Part shown: in pieces, positions 42,234 to 50,826 of the stretch
How the letters are laid out: the number at the start of each line of letters is the position of its first letter
How positions within the stretch are numbered: the stretch's first letter is position 1
Origin: Bacteroidales bacterium
GTDB taxonomy: Bacteria; Bacteroidota; Bacteroidia; Bacteroidales; UBA932
NCBI GenBank assembly: GCA_017959005.1
Contig: JAGDBO010000008.1
Location: forward strand, 1 to 64,000
DNA: 64,000 bases
Reading direction: 5' to 3'
Program-made: the position numbers and the translations under genes
The notes under the pieces: model-generated
What the model saw: the letters and a program-made list of their open reading frames with translations, nothing else
Databases searched by the model: none
Told to the model about the DNA's origin: nothing

Positions 42234-42836
42234 ATGGGAGGAAAGAGACCATACAAGATGGATCCAAAGATGGAAATCCAGGTAGCCAAGGCTGCGGAGG
42301 TTCTGAAAAAGGGCGGAACCATTCTCTACCCTACGGACACCATCTGGGGCATTGGCTGTGACGCCACTGATAAAGAGGCGGTTGCAAAGGTCTTTGCAAT
42401 AAAGAAAAGAGAGGAGAGCAAATCTCTGGTAACCCTTGTCTGCAATCTGGATATGCTGGCCCGCTACGTTAAAGAGATTCCTCAGGCCGCGTTGGATCTG
42501 ATTGAGGTTAATGACTCTCCAATGACAATCATTTATCCCAATGCCTGCAATCTTGCAGAGAATGTTGTTGCAGAAGACGGCAGTGCAGGCATAAGAATTC
42601 CGTTCAACGAGTTCTGCAAACAGCTATGTTTCAGATTGAAGAAGCCAATCGTTTCTACCAGCGCAAACATATCGGGAGATATGCCTCCTCTCAACTTCAA
42701 GGCTGTGAAAGAGGAGATAAAAGAGGCTGTTGACTACATAGTATCTCCTGCAATGGAAGAGAAAGAGGCTACACATAAAGCATCGCAGATAATAAAAGTT
42801 GGGTTGAGGGGAGAGATAGAGATAATAAGAAAATAA
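42234..42836 (+). CDS. tsaC: L-threonylcarbamoyladenylate synthase
   Basis: 200 residues. YrdC/Sua5 fold that makes threonylcarbamoyl-AMP for the t6A37 modification of ANN-decoding tRNAs. Diagnostic are GGTILYPTDTIWGIGCD, AVAKVFAIKKREESKSL and IVSTSANISGDMPP. It has the YrdC domain only, without the Sua5 C-terminal domain. Two bases after the EEP gene. A second t6A gene, tsaE, lies 4.4 kb downstream. Confidence 0.94.
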   Translation: MGGKRPYKMDPKMEIQVAKAAEVLKKGGTILYPTDTIWGIGCDATDKEAVAKVFAIKKREESKSLVTLVCNLDMLARYVKEIPQAALDLIEVNDSPMTIIYPNACNLAENVVAEDGSAGIRIPFNEFCKQLCFRLKKPIVSTSANISGDMPPLNFKAVKEEIKEAVDYIVSPAMEEKEATHKASQIIKVGLRGEIEIIRK

Positions 42837-42846
42837 ACATGGCACT

Positions 42847-43521
42847 ATGAAATACATTTTACCAATTATTGCAACTTTCTTGTTTATAGCTTGTTCTGTA
42901 GACAGGAAATACGACCTCAAAAAAGATGTCAACATGGAGATGAAGGTTGGCCAGCAGGTTCAGGTTCCTCTGGGAAACCTCGGACGCCTGCGTATCAAGG
43001 CTTTGCTCTCAAAGGAGGCAAAAGAATACTTCACCAAGGATGAGGAATCCAACTGGATCTATGATCCTAAGGGTGAGGTTCTGACCAATTTCACTTTTGG
43101 TCATTACAAAGTTGCCGGATTGTCATTTATAAATTTGAAACACTTCCATATTCCGTATATCAGATTCCATATGACCCTGGTAAACACCCTGCCGTTTGAC
43201 TATACCATAAGTGCTTTTGTTATAGACACTAGCGGAAATAGGGTTCCTGATATTTCAGCATTTATAGAGGCACATCTTCCTGCCGGTTCAGAAGAGGCTC
43301 CCGGAATAGCAGAAGCAGATCTCAATCTCTCAACTAACCAGATTCACGATGGGTTCGGATTTGACGGAATCTCCATTCAGTTCACCTCCCCTAGAATGCC
43401 TTTGGAAGCTATGTATTTGGACCGTCACTTGGGAATAGGTCTTAACAAAGTGAGCATACAGCTCCCGGAGGGAATTGTTCTCAAGATTAAGAAAACGAAT
43501 ACTAACGATGATGATGAGTAA
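42847..43521 (+). CDS. Bacteroidetes lipoprotein of unknown function
   Basis: 224 residues. Lipobox FIAC at residue 16, then SVDRKYDLKKDVNMEM, a start seen in other uncharacterised Bacteroidales lipoproteins. Beta-rich with no catalytic motif; the C-terminus is acidic (TNDDDE). Coupled in order with tsaC and the following barrel gene, with which it may form an envelope unit. Confidence 0.6.
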   Translation: MKYILPIIATFLFIACSVDRKYDLKKDVNMEMKVGQQVQVPLGNLGRLRIKALLSKEAKEYFTKDEESNWIYDPKGEVLTNFTFGHYKVAGLSFINLKHFHIPYIRFHMTLVNTLPFDYTISAFVIDTSGNRVPDISAFIEAHLPAGSEEAPGIAEADLNLSTNQIHDGFGFDGISIQFTSPRMPLEAMYLDRHLGIGLNKVSIQLPEGIVLKIKKTNTNDDDE

Positions 43522-43536
43522 TAATCACCTAAAATT

Positions 43537-44931
43537 ATGGCTATGAAAAAGTTAACTATAACAATCATCATACTTTTCTCTTCTCTCTATTCTCTTTTTA
43601 GTCAGGAAATCAGAGAAGGTTATTTTATGGACAGTTATGTTTACGGCTACCGCCTGAACCCAGCTTTCCAGACAGAGAAAAACTTTATTGGAGGTATTCT
43701 CTCAATCAGTGGCGGCACCCAGAGTAACGTAGGTTTGAGTACTTTCTTCTATCCATATGAGGGAGAGCTTGTTACCTTCATGCACCCGAGTGTCTCTCAA
43801 GAAGAGTTTCTATCCAAAATCAGAGACAAAAACAAGATAAACTTCAACTTAAAAGAGAACATCCTTTCATACGGATTCTGGAAAAAATTTAGAGGTAGAG
43901 AATTCTTCAACACTCTGGAGCTCAACTATATAAACAGCACCGCAGCAAGGATTCCAAAAGGTCTCTTTGAGTTCCTTAAGGCGGATGCTCCTGAAGATTT
44001 CTCATATGACTTGTCTAACGTAAAGGCATTCACAAATACATACTTTGAGTTAGCATACGGTTCATCATTAAAGATGGGAAAACTCTCTCTTGGAGCAAGA
44101 GCCAAATTCCTGGTGGGAATGAATGCTATTAGACTGAATGTGAGTAGTATGTACGCATTCCTCGCTGCAGATGAGTGGGCGATGTATTCAAATGCCGAGT
44201 TTTACGCTGCCGGCGGCGGAGTGAAAAGAAGGATGAAAGAGGCTCCTGTTGGAGGTTATGATGTATGTGATCTTTCATACGTTAAGTTCCGGCCATTTGG
44301 ATTCGGAGGATTGGGATTAGGTGTTGATTTGGGCGTCAAATATGAGTTTAACGAATACATCAACGTTTCTGCCGCTATAAAAGATCTTGGATTCATCTGG
44401 TGGTTCAACAAAGCTTGCGGAGAATCCAAGGACTACAAGTGGATCTTTAGCGGTGAAATAATAGAGGAGATTGAAGACTTCTCCAATATAAAGGACGTTG
44501 TTAATCTTCTGGTAGATAATGTAAAGAGTATCTATGAGTTTGAGCCAAAAAAGAGATGCGTAAAGGGAAAGCCTCTAACTTATACCGCAAACATTGGAGC
44601 GGAGTTCAAGATGCCTTTCTACGAGAAGATGTCCATAGGTATTCTGGGAACACAGATTTATAACCACATTGTTCCATTCCACGAGGTAAGAATGTCTCTG
44701 AATGCAAGACCGCTTGACTGGCTTGGTCTAACTGTAAGTACCGCCTATTCAACATACGGATGGGAGTACGGAGGAATGGTCAATTTCTACGCCAAGAAGT
44801 TTAGCGTTTTCTTGGGAACAGACAACTACTACACCCACATGACTCCGCAGTTCGTCCCTGTAAATCAGTTTAATACGCACGTAGCTTTAGGATTTACCTA
44901 CAACTTTGGAGGCAGAAAGAATCTGAATTAA
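43537..44931 (+). CDS. DUF5723-type outer-membrane protein
   Basis: 464 residues; ATG 43543 is an equally good start. Signal peptide ending near LFSQE, followed by REGYFMDSYVYGYRLNPAFQ, the N-terminal pattern of DUF5723 proteins, which look like FadL/PorV-type barrels. Regular beta strands run to the C-terminal FTYNFGGRKN. Likely outer-membrane barrel of unknown cargo. Its stop overlaps the stop of the convergent rsmE (TTAA). Confidence 0.75.
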   Translation: MAMKKLTITIIILFSSLYSLFSQEIREGYFMDSYVYGYRLNPAFQTEKNFIGGILSISGGTQSNVGLSTFFYPYEGELVTFMHPSVSQEEFLSKIRDKNKINFNLKENILSYGFWKKFRGREFFNTLELNYINSTAARIPKGLFEFLKADAPEDFSYDLSNVKAFTNTYFELAYGSSLKMGKLSLGARAKFLVGMNAIRLNVSSMYAFLAADEWAMYSNAEFYAAGGGVKRRMKEAPVGGYDVCDLSYVKFRPFGFGGLGLGVDLGVKYEFNEYINVSAAIKDLGFIWWFNKACGESKDYKWIFSGEIIEEIEDFSNIKDVVNLLVDNVKSIYEFEPKKRCVKGKPLTYTANIGAEFKMPFYEKMSIGILGTQIYNHIVPFHEVRMSLNARPLDWLGLTVSTAYSTYGWEYGGMVNFYAKKFSVFLGTDNYYTHMTPQFVPVNQFNTHVALGFTYNFGGRKNLN

Positions 44932-45662
44932 TCTATAGAGGCAAAGTAGATTTCGCTCACTGCAGAAAGAGCGGCAGTCTCTACCCTCAACCGTGAAGGA
45001 CCCAGTGTTACAGGTTTATAGCCCTTGCTAAGTGCGAGGGCTATTTCCTTTTCTGAGAAATCTCCCTCAGGCCCGATCATTATCAAGACATTGCGCCCTT
45101 TTGAAGAACCGCCCAAATATGAGCGGATGCTCTTTTTCTCTCCCTCCTCACAGTGAGCAATAAGGGCGAGAGTATCCTTTTCCCTATCGCGATGGAGAAA
45201 ATCTTCAACACTCACACACTCCTCTATCTCTGGCAGATAGGACTTTAAAGACTGTTTGGTGGCAGAGAGGGCCACGGCCTCCACTCTCTCCTTCTTTATT
45301 GTGGTGCGGATGGAGTGCTCGGAAATTATAGGGATAATTCTCTCCACTCCCATTTCGGTAGCCTTCTCCACAAACCACTCAAAACGCTCCATATTTTTGG
45401 TGGGGCAGACAGCCATCGTGAGTGTGTAGTTTCTCTCCCCTACGCCAAATGAACGCTCTTCAATTGAGCACTCTACGGCCGGCTCCCCCTTCTTTGGGAG
45501 AGTGATTTCAGATATCAGGCAGCGGTACATCCCGCCTCTGCCGTCAATGACAAAAAGGGTCTCTCCAACTTTATGACGGAGAACCTTGGCGCAATGTTCA
45601 GCCTCCTTGCCCCTGAGAGTAAGCCTCTCCTTGCCTATTTCCGTGGAGAAAAACAATTCCAT
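44928..45662 (-). CDS. rsmE: 16S rRNA (uracil-1498-N3)-methyltransferase
   Basis: 244 residues from ATG 45662 (MELFFSTEIG). SPOUT-class enzyme. KEAEHCAKVLRHKVGE in the N-terminal PUA-like domain, then the knot motifs RIIPIISEHS, LIMIGPEGDFSEKEI and VTLGPSRLRVETAA, which bind SAM. Methylates U1498 in the decoding centre. Converges on the DUF5723 gene, with no terminator between. Confidence 0.94.
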   Translation of the reverse strand: MELFFSTEIGKERLTLRGKEAEHCAKVLRHKVGETLFVIDGRGGMYRCLISEITLPKKGEPAVECSIEERSFGVGERNYTLTMAVCPTKNMERFEWFVEKATEMGVERIIPIISEHSIRTTIKKERVEAVALSATKQSLKSYLPEIEECVSVEDFLHRDREKDTLALIAHCEEGEKKSIRSYLGGSSKGRNVLIMIGPEGDFSEKEIALALSKGYKPVTLGPSRLRVETAALSAVSEIYFASID

Positions 45663-45702
45663 CCCTATCACTTTTATAATGGCGAAAATAACATTATTTA
45701 GT

Positions 45703-45710
45703 TAATTTTG
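45703..45710 (+). promoter_or_regulatory. Promoter -7 element of the nagX-like operon
   Basis: TAATTTTG followed by CAC is an exact -7 match, 28 bases before the ATG. Confidence 0.6.
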
Positions 45711-45738
45711 CACTAGTAAAAATCAAAACCTATCTATT

Positions 45739-46977
45739 ATGGGACAAGCAAAGAGCACCCGCTATGTAGCTCTGGACGTACTCAGAGGAATGACCGTAGC
45801 GGGAATGATTCTGGTAAATAACCCCGGCAGTTGGGGCCATATTTTTAAACCCTTAAGACACGCCGCTTGGGCAGGATGTACACCAACTGACTTGGTGTTC
45901 CCATTCTTCCTCTTTGTTGTGGGCGCCGCAATGGCCTTCTCTTTTGCAAAGTACAACGAGACACTGTCCGGAGCCAGCATCAAAAAACTTCTGAAGAGAG
46001 GCTGTCTCATCTTCTTGGTAGGTCTTCTGCTGAATGCCTTCCCGTTCATTAAATTCCCTGTAGACCAGGAACTTGGATTCTGGGGAAGCGTGGCATACAA
46101 GTTTGAACATTTGAGGATATTCGGAGTGCTTCAGAGAATTGCACTCTGTTACATATTCGGCGGATTCTTTGCTTTGCTGCTTAAAAAGCCAAAGAAGATT
46201 GTAACTGCAATGGTTATTCTTTCTCTGCTGGAGATACTGGTACTCTGGCTCTTACGAGACGGCGAGGGAGCCTTCCTCTTTGGAGAGACCGTAAAGGATA
46301 CAATGGCCGGCAGAGCATCCGGAGCATTTGACGTAAACTTCTTCAACTCTCTGGGCCTTATTGGAGAGAACCATGTTTACCACGGAGAGGGCTTTGCTTT
46401 TGACCCTGAGGGACTTATAGGCGTGCTCTCCGGAAGTTGCACCGTTCTGCTCGGCTTCCTGGTTGGTAACATCTGCCGCACCAGCACAGACAAGACTACC
46501 TCAGTTGCAAAGCTCTTTGTAATTGGAATGTTCTGCCTCGGATTGGCAATGATTGCAAGCATTTGGATCCCGATAGTTAAGAAGATTTGGACCGGCTCTT
46601 ATGTCTTGTACGCAGGCGGTTGGGCTATTTTGATGCTCGCCTTCTTCATCTACTTCATTGATGTTAAGGGCAAAGAGAAAATCTTCACTCCTTTCAAAGC
46701 GCTTGGTATGAACCCGCTCTTTGCTTTTGTAATGGCGGGCCTCTTCTCCAAGATTCTGGGAGGAATGATTCGTTGGAAAGTACCTGTTCTACAGGATGAT
46801 GGAACAATGGGAGAGAAGTCCTACTCTGTACTCAGCTGGTTCTACCAGAACATCTGCCAGCCGGTATTCGGAGGTAACAACGAGTACTCTTCACTTATGT
46901 ATGCAATCATCTATGTGCTGGTATTTACACTGATGGCGTACGTGCTCTATAAGAAGAAGATTGTCATTAAGATATAA
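45739..46977 (+). CDS. NagX/HGSNAT-like membrane acyltransferase (DUF5009)
   Basis: 412 residues with about ten membrane helices. The N-terminal RYVALDVLRGMTVAGMILVNNPGSWGHIF and HAAWAGCTPTDLVFPFFLFVVGAAMAFS are the signature of the heparan-alpha-glucosaminide N-acetyltransferase/NagX family, including the His thought to carry the acetyl group. In bacteria these are linked to amino-sugar transport or modification; the substrate here is not shown by context. Its stop shares a base with the next start. Confidence 0.85.
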   Translation: MGQAKSTRYVALDVLRGMTVAGMILVNNPGSWGHIFKPLRHAAWAGCTPTDLVFPFFLFVVGAAMAFSFAKYNETLSGASIKKLLKRGCLIFLVGLLLNAFPFIKFPVDQELGFWGSVAYKFEHLRIFGVLQRIALCYIFGGFFALLLKKPKKIVTAMVILSLLEILVLWLLRDGEGAFLFGETVKDTMAGRASGAFDVNFFNSLGLIGENHVYHGEGFAFDPEGLIGVLSGSCTVLLGFLVGNICRTSTDKTTSVAKLFVIGMFCLGLAMIASIWIPIVKKIWTGSYVLYAGGWAILMLAFFIYFIDVKGKEKIFTPFKALGMNPLFAFVMAGLFSKILGGMIRWKVPVLQDDGTMGEKSYSVLSWFYQNICQPVFGGNNEYSSLMYAIIYVLVFTLMAYVLYKKKIVIKI

Positions 46978-47228
46978 TGAAAAAAATGCTTCTGCATAAC
47001 GGCAAGATGGTCAACGCCTTACGTTGGGATGGCGTGAACATTGAGGAGGTGAAGGAGATGGTCAGAGAGCGCCTTATGCAGCCCCATCTTTGCATGGGCT
47101 TTCTCTATCTCTTCATTATGACTGATGAGGGGATAGTACAGTGCAATGAGGGAGATTGGATTGCAAAGGATTTGGATGGAAACATCACAGTAATTACAGA
47201 GGAACAGTTGCAGGCAGATGGCAAATAA
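46977..47228 (+). CDS. Small protein with a phage-like GDWI domain
   Basis: 83 residues, no signal peptide. The pattern VNALRWDGVNIEEVKEMV ... NEGDWIAKDLDGNITVITEEQL resembles a small domain common in phage and integrated genomes, where GDWI.KD.DG is followed by a short beta strand. It is overlapped at both ends (one base with the acyltransferase gene, 11 bases with tsaE), so it is in the operon. Function unknown. Confidence 0.6.
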   Translation: MKKMLLHNGKMVNALRWDGVNIEEVKEMVRERLMQPHLCMGFLYLFIMTDEGIVQCNEGDWIAKDLDGNITVITEEQLQADGK

Positions 47229-47652
47229 GGAATTTATAATTAGAAATTTGGAGGAGATAGACTCTGTGGCTGAGCAGTTTGTTCAGTACATCTCAGAGTC
47301 TGACCTTCAGAGCAACATCTTTGCCTTCTACGGAAAAATGGGGGCGGGTAAAACCACCTTCATTAAGGCAATATGCAAGGCGCTGGGAGTTAAAGATAAC
47401 GTAAACTCCCCAACCTTTACCCTTATTAACGAGTACTCAAGCAACCGCGGTTTTCCAATCTATCACTTTGATTTCTACCGCATTAATAAACTATCCGAGG
47501 CCTGCGACATTGGAGCGGAGGAATACTTTGCAGGAAACGGTCTCTGCCTAATAGAGTGGCCGGAAAAGATAGAAGAGATCCTGCCGGAGGATGTAATCAA
47601 AGTGACCATCACCACCAACCAGGACCTCTCCCGCACCGTCATCCTTCAGTAA
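47218..47652 (+). CDS. tsaE: t6A biosynthesis ATPase TsaE
   Basis: 144 residues. P-loop GKMGAGKTTF with the following SPTFTLINEY (switch I-like) and YHFDFYRI, then LIEWPEKI, are diagnostic of TsaE (YjeE). It works with TsaB and TsaD in transferring the threonylcarbamoyl group to tRNA A37. Ends one base before the stop of the convergent secreted-protein gene. Confidence 0.94.
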   Translation: MANKEFIIRNLEEIDSVAEQFVQYISESDLQSNIFAFYGKMGAGKTTFIKAICKALGVKDNVNSPTFTLINEYSSNRGFPIYHFDFYRINKLSEACDIGAEEYFAGNGLCLIEWPEKIEEILPEDVIKVTITTNQDLSRTVILQ

Positions 47653-49251
47653 CTACTTCCACTGATCAGGATACATCTGAATGTGCTCCTTCAGGATGTT
47701 TACCATATCTATAAAGTCGTCTGCAGCAACAACTTGGGAATATCTTTGGAAATGAAGATCTGTACCGTCAGCTCTCTTTGCTATATATCTTCCGCTCTGC
47801 TCCTGAACTATAAAAACAGGGCGCTCCTTACCATTATTATCAAGCATCCATAGATGTGCAATATCCTTATACTGAGGATTTTTAACCTCATCTCTATAAT
47901 ACGGGCCTATGCCAAACTTGTTGTCTTTTCTAGTGATGACAACCTCCTTTCCTTTCATTGTATGGGTGGTTTTCACCTCTGCTCCGCCCACAATAGAAGC
48001 TACTGGTGTAACATCATCATATTCACAAGGTAACATCTGATATGAATCCAATTGACGTTTCATATCTGCTGTGTGATGAGCAAAAACATAACCCATCTTA
48101 CCGTTGTTTTTCACCTTGTAAAAATCATAGTAGGTATCCATTGGCTTGCTACGAGATGTCCCAGAAAGAGTTTGACCTTTAGTAACCATACCGGTCATTA
48201 TAATATCATCATATCTATCTTCTGAATGATGGCCGAAATAGTTATTGCCAAAGTGGTCTAAAATCTTGGTTTTCCCTGTTTTATAATCTTTCGCAACAAT
48301 AGCGGTATAGCCGTCATCATCTGGGGTAGGCATGCTGGTAAGTTCAACGTTGCTCCAGTCTCCAGGGAAAGGAACAAATTTGAAATCTCGTCCCTCCAGA
48401 ACAATACGTCCTATCATCCAGTGCATATTTCCATTCTCATCTTTGGCTCCGAATGCCATAGGCGTTCCATTTCCACCTCTTGTGTAAAACTGAACCTCGT
48501 CAAATACAAACGGAACAAGGACAGCACCTTTTTCAGAAACGTCAAAAACTCCCCATTTATTGTTTTTTACGCTCCTAGCCACGCCCTCTGCAGGTCCCGG
48601 GAGTTGAATGTCATAGTACATGCCAGGTTTCACATCCCATTTATGGGTGCCATTGTTCCAAATACCCTCCTTTCCATCCTTCTTCACAACTTGCGTTATT
48701 CCCCAACCTTTTAAAGGATTATCAGAGTGATAAACCTTGCCCTTTGATGAGAATATCTGTTTATAAGACCATGAAACAAAATCACACAACGCCTCAGCGG
48801 CTAGAGAGCCAACAGCATAACCAAGCCCTTCTACAGCCTGTAGTATTGCCTTACCCTCCGGAGTATCTCTTATTGGTGTTGGCGGAACATACACTGTTTT
48901 AGGCTGATTATAAGTCACATGAGAGTAGTTTCCGCTGGTGGAGTTATAGTTATCGTCTGAGTTAGTACCGTTTACGCTCCTTGGAACATTGTAACTTTGA
49001 TTTGACTGACCTTCATAATAACGGCATCCTTGTCTGTGAGGCTCACGTCTAGGAGAGTCACTTCTATTGGCTCCGCAGTAAACGCATACCGGATCACTTA
49101 CCGGTGGAATTGTAACCGGGGCTGTTCCCAGCATGCTCTTAAAAGCATCCATAGCTGTCTGAGCCTTAGCCTCTTGCCCTCTATCAAAGGTGGCAGATAC
49201 AACCAGCAGCAACGCCCCCAAAAGAACTATCAAATAACTCTTTGTTTTCAT
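47653..49251 (-). CDS. Secreted WG-repeat-like protein with a Cys pair
   Basis: 532 residues. Signal peptide ending near AKAQT. Around residues 55-80 a CVYCG and a later HRQGC suggest a small metal site. A Ser/Asn-rich linker follows. The rest contains WG-like units (NKWGVFDVSEKG, GKMGYVFAHH, NKFGIGPYYRD), each a short beta motif typical of KWG/WG repeat proteins. No enzyme motif. It is the last of three tandem minus-strand secreted repeat/zinc proteins and is separated by eight bases from the next. Confidence 0.6.
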   Translation of the reverse strand: MKTKSYLIVLLGALLLVVSATFDRGQEAKAQTAMDAFKSMLGTAPVTIPPVSDPVCVYCGANRSDSPRREPHRQGCRYYEGQSNQSYNVPRSVNGTNSDDNYNSTSGNYSHVTYNQPKTVYVPPTPIRDTPEGKAILQAVEGLGYAVGSLAAEALCDFVSWSYKQIFSSKGKVYHSDNPLKGWGITQVVKKDGKEGIWNNGTHKWDVKPGMYYDIQLPGPAEGVARSVKNNKWGVFDVSEKGAVLVPFVFDEVQFYTRGGNGTPMAFGAKDENGNMHWMIGRIVLEGRDFKFVPFPGDWSNVELTSMPTPDDDGYTAIVAKDYKTGKTKILDHFGNNYFGHHSEDRYDDIIMTGMVTKGQTLSGTSRSKPMDTYYDFYKVKNNGKMGYVFAHHTADMKRQLDSYQMLPCEYDDVTPVASIVGGAEVKTTHTMKGKEVVITRKDNKFGIGPYYRDEVKNPQYKDIAHLWMLDNNGKERPVFIVQEQSGRYIAKRADGTDLHFQRYSQVVAADDFIDMVNILKEHIQMYPDQWK

Positions 49252-49259
49252 ATGTTTTT

Positions 49260-49694
49260 TTAATCTTCGTCATCTTTAACTTCTCCGGTGCCGTTGCACT
49301 CAGGACATTTCCACTGTAGGTAACCCTGTTGATTGCAGGTAGCGCAGCGAATATGGCCCTCTCCGTTGCAAATGGTGCAGGTAATCTTGCCGGTTCCCTT
49401 GCAGCGCTCGCAGTCAAAATAACCTTGTCCTCCGCACTTTACGCAGTTTGGATTGCGGCCGTGGCAATGAGGGCAGACATATTTTCCGTCTCCAAAGCAG
49501 AATGTACAGCGTATCATCTTGGCACCGTTGCAGGTACGGCAATCGTTATATCCTGTGCCGTGGCAAACGTGACACTCGTTGCGGATGTATCCTGTGCCGT
49601 CACATTTTGGACAGGCTTTATCCATACTGACAAATAGGGTTCCCGCCAGTAATAAAGCAAACGCCATAATAAATGATTTAAAGCTCTTTTTCAT
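49260..49694 (-). CDS. Secreted DnaJ-type zinc-finger repeat protein
   Basis: 144 residues. An N-terminal hydrophobic signal sequence precedes ten CxxC pairs, most in the CxxCxGxG form of the DnaJ cysteine-rich domain (CPKCDGTGY, CHVCHGTGY, CTICNGEG, CPECNGTG). No J domain or substrate-binding domain is present: the whole mature protein is zinc-finger-like, with room for about five zinc ions. If exported, it is an unusual periplasmic zinc or disulfide protein. Three bases from the MORN gene; same operon. Confidence 0.8.
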   Translation of the reverse strand: MKKSFKSFIMAFALLLAGTLFVSMDKACPKCDGTGYIRNECHVCHGTGYNDCRTCNGAKMIRCTFCFGDGKYVCPHCHGRNPNCVKCGGQGYFDCERCKGTGKITCTICNGEGHIRCATCNQQGYLQWKCPECNGTGEVKDDED

Positions 49695-49697
49695 ACT

Positions 49698-50648
49698 CTA
49701 TCTGATAAATTTATCGTTTTCAAATACTCCTGATTTATCTACGGTTCCGTCCTCTTTATACAGGATTCCATTTCCGTGGAAAAGACCCTTTTTGAAGTCT
49801 CCCCTGTACATCGCTTTTCCATTGCTGTAATAGCGGGTGCCAAAACCATCCGGGTAGACGACGTCGTTATCTTTATCGTAGACAAATGTTCCGTTATAAA
49901 GCTTTACTCCCGTTTCATCATCATACAAAGTACCTTGAGTTGGGTTGTCCTTGGAAAAGTATCCTTCAAAGATCAATATCCCGTTTTTATAATACTTCCC
50001 AAAGCCCTCTCTTTCACCCTTTTTCCAGTAGCCGTCATACTCCAAAGAACCATCCTTATAATATGACTTTCCGTTTCCGTCCCAGTAACCGTCTACAAAG
50101 TATCCGGCATATTCCAAGGTCTTGTTCTTATAGTATGATTTTGCGAATCCGTTTAGATACCCTTTACGGAAAGTCCCTTCAAGTTCCAGTACTCCGTTGT
50201 CATAAAAACATTTACCATAACCATCCCATTGGTCTTCCTTAACTCCTCCATTATACTCCACTACGCCAGACTCATAATAGAAAGTGCCATGACCATCTGC
50301 CACCCCATTCTTCCACTCTCCCATATACTCTTTTGCCCCGTTCTTATTCTCGTAGTAGTACGTTCCGAATCCGTGAAATTCGTTACCCATAAAATCCCCC
50401 TCATAACAGATATTTCCGTTTGGATAGTAGATCTTTCCAAGGCCATCATTCTTTCCGTTCTTCCACTGTCCTTCATACCAGGAACCGTTCTTGTAATATC
50501 CTTTACCATAGCCGTTTGGCAGCCCATTAACCACCTGGCCTACATATTTTGTACTGTCCTTGAGAATAATAGTTTTTGTGTTTTGAGAAAAGCAATGTCC
50601 TGAAAAACAAAACATTGCCAATAAAATCAGGAACAGAATCTTTTTCAT
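49698..50648 (-). CDS. Secreted MORN-repeat protein
   Basis: 316 residues from ATG 50648 (MKKILFLILL). Signal peptide ending near CFSQN. The mature protein is about a dozen MORN-type repeats of 20-23 residues with the pattern YEGQWKNGKNDGLGKIYYPNG, forming an elongated beta hairpin stack. MORN proteins bind membranes or act as scaffolds. First gene of a three-gene run of secreted repeat proteins with a full-consensus promoter upstream. Confidence 0.85.
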   Translation of the reverse strand: MKKILFLILLAMFCFSGHCFSQNTKTIILKDSTKYVGQVVNGLPNGYGKGYYKNGSWYEGQWKNGKNDGLGKIYYPNGNICYEGDFMGNEFHGFGTYYYENKNGAKEYMGEWKNGVADGHGTFYYESGVVEYNGGVKEDQWDGYGKCFYDNGVLELEGTFRKGYLNGFAKSYYKNKTLEYAGYFVDGYWDGNGKSYYKDGSLEYDGYWKKGEREGFGKYYKNGILIFEGYFSKDNPTQGTLYDDETGVKLYNGTFVYDKDNDVVYPDGFGTRYYSNGKAMYRGDFKKGLFHGNGILYKEDGTVDKSGVFENDKFIR

Positions 50649-50663
50649 GACCGTACGTTTTTC

Positions 50664-50694
50664 CAAAGATAACACTTATCTGCCTATTTGCAAA
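50664..50694 (-). promoter_or_regulatory. Promoter of the MORN/zinc/WG operon
   Basis: Minus-strand TTTG (50694-50691), 19-base spacer, TATCTTTG (50671-50664): full consensus, 15 bases before the ATG. Confidence 0.8.
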
Positions 50695-50826
50695 TACCTC
50701 TCCGCCCTTGATTCAGGTAAAATTGTTCCATTGGGTAAAAAGTTTTCATAGAGATTGAAAGTTTTTACGGGGGTGCTTGGAGGAGACTGGTTATCAGGAT
50801 ATTTTTAGGGCAAAAAAGGAGGTTAT

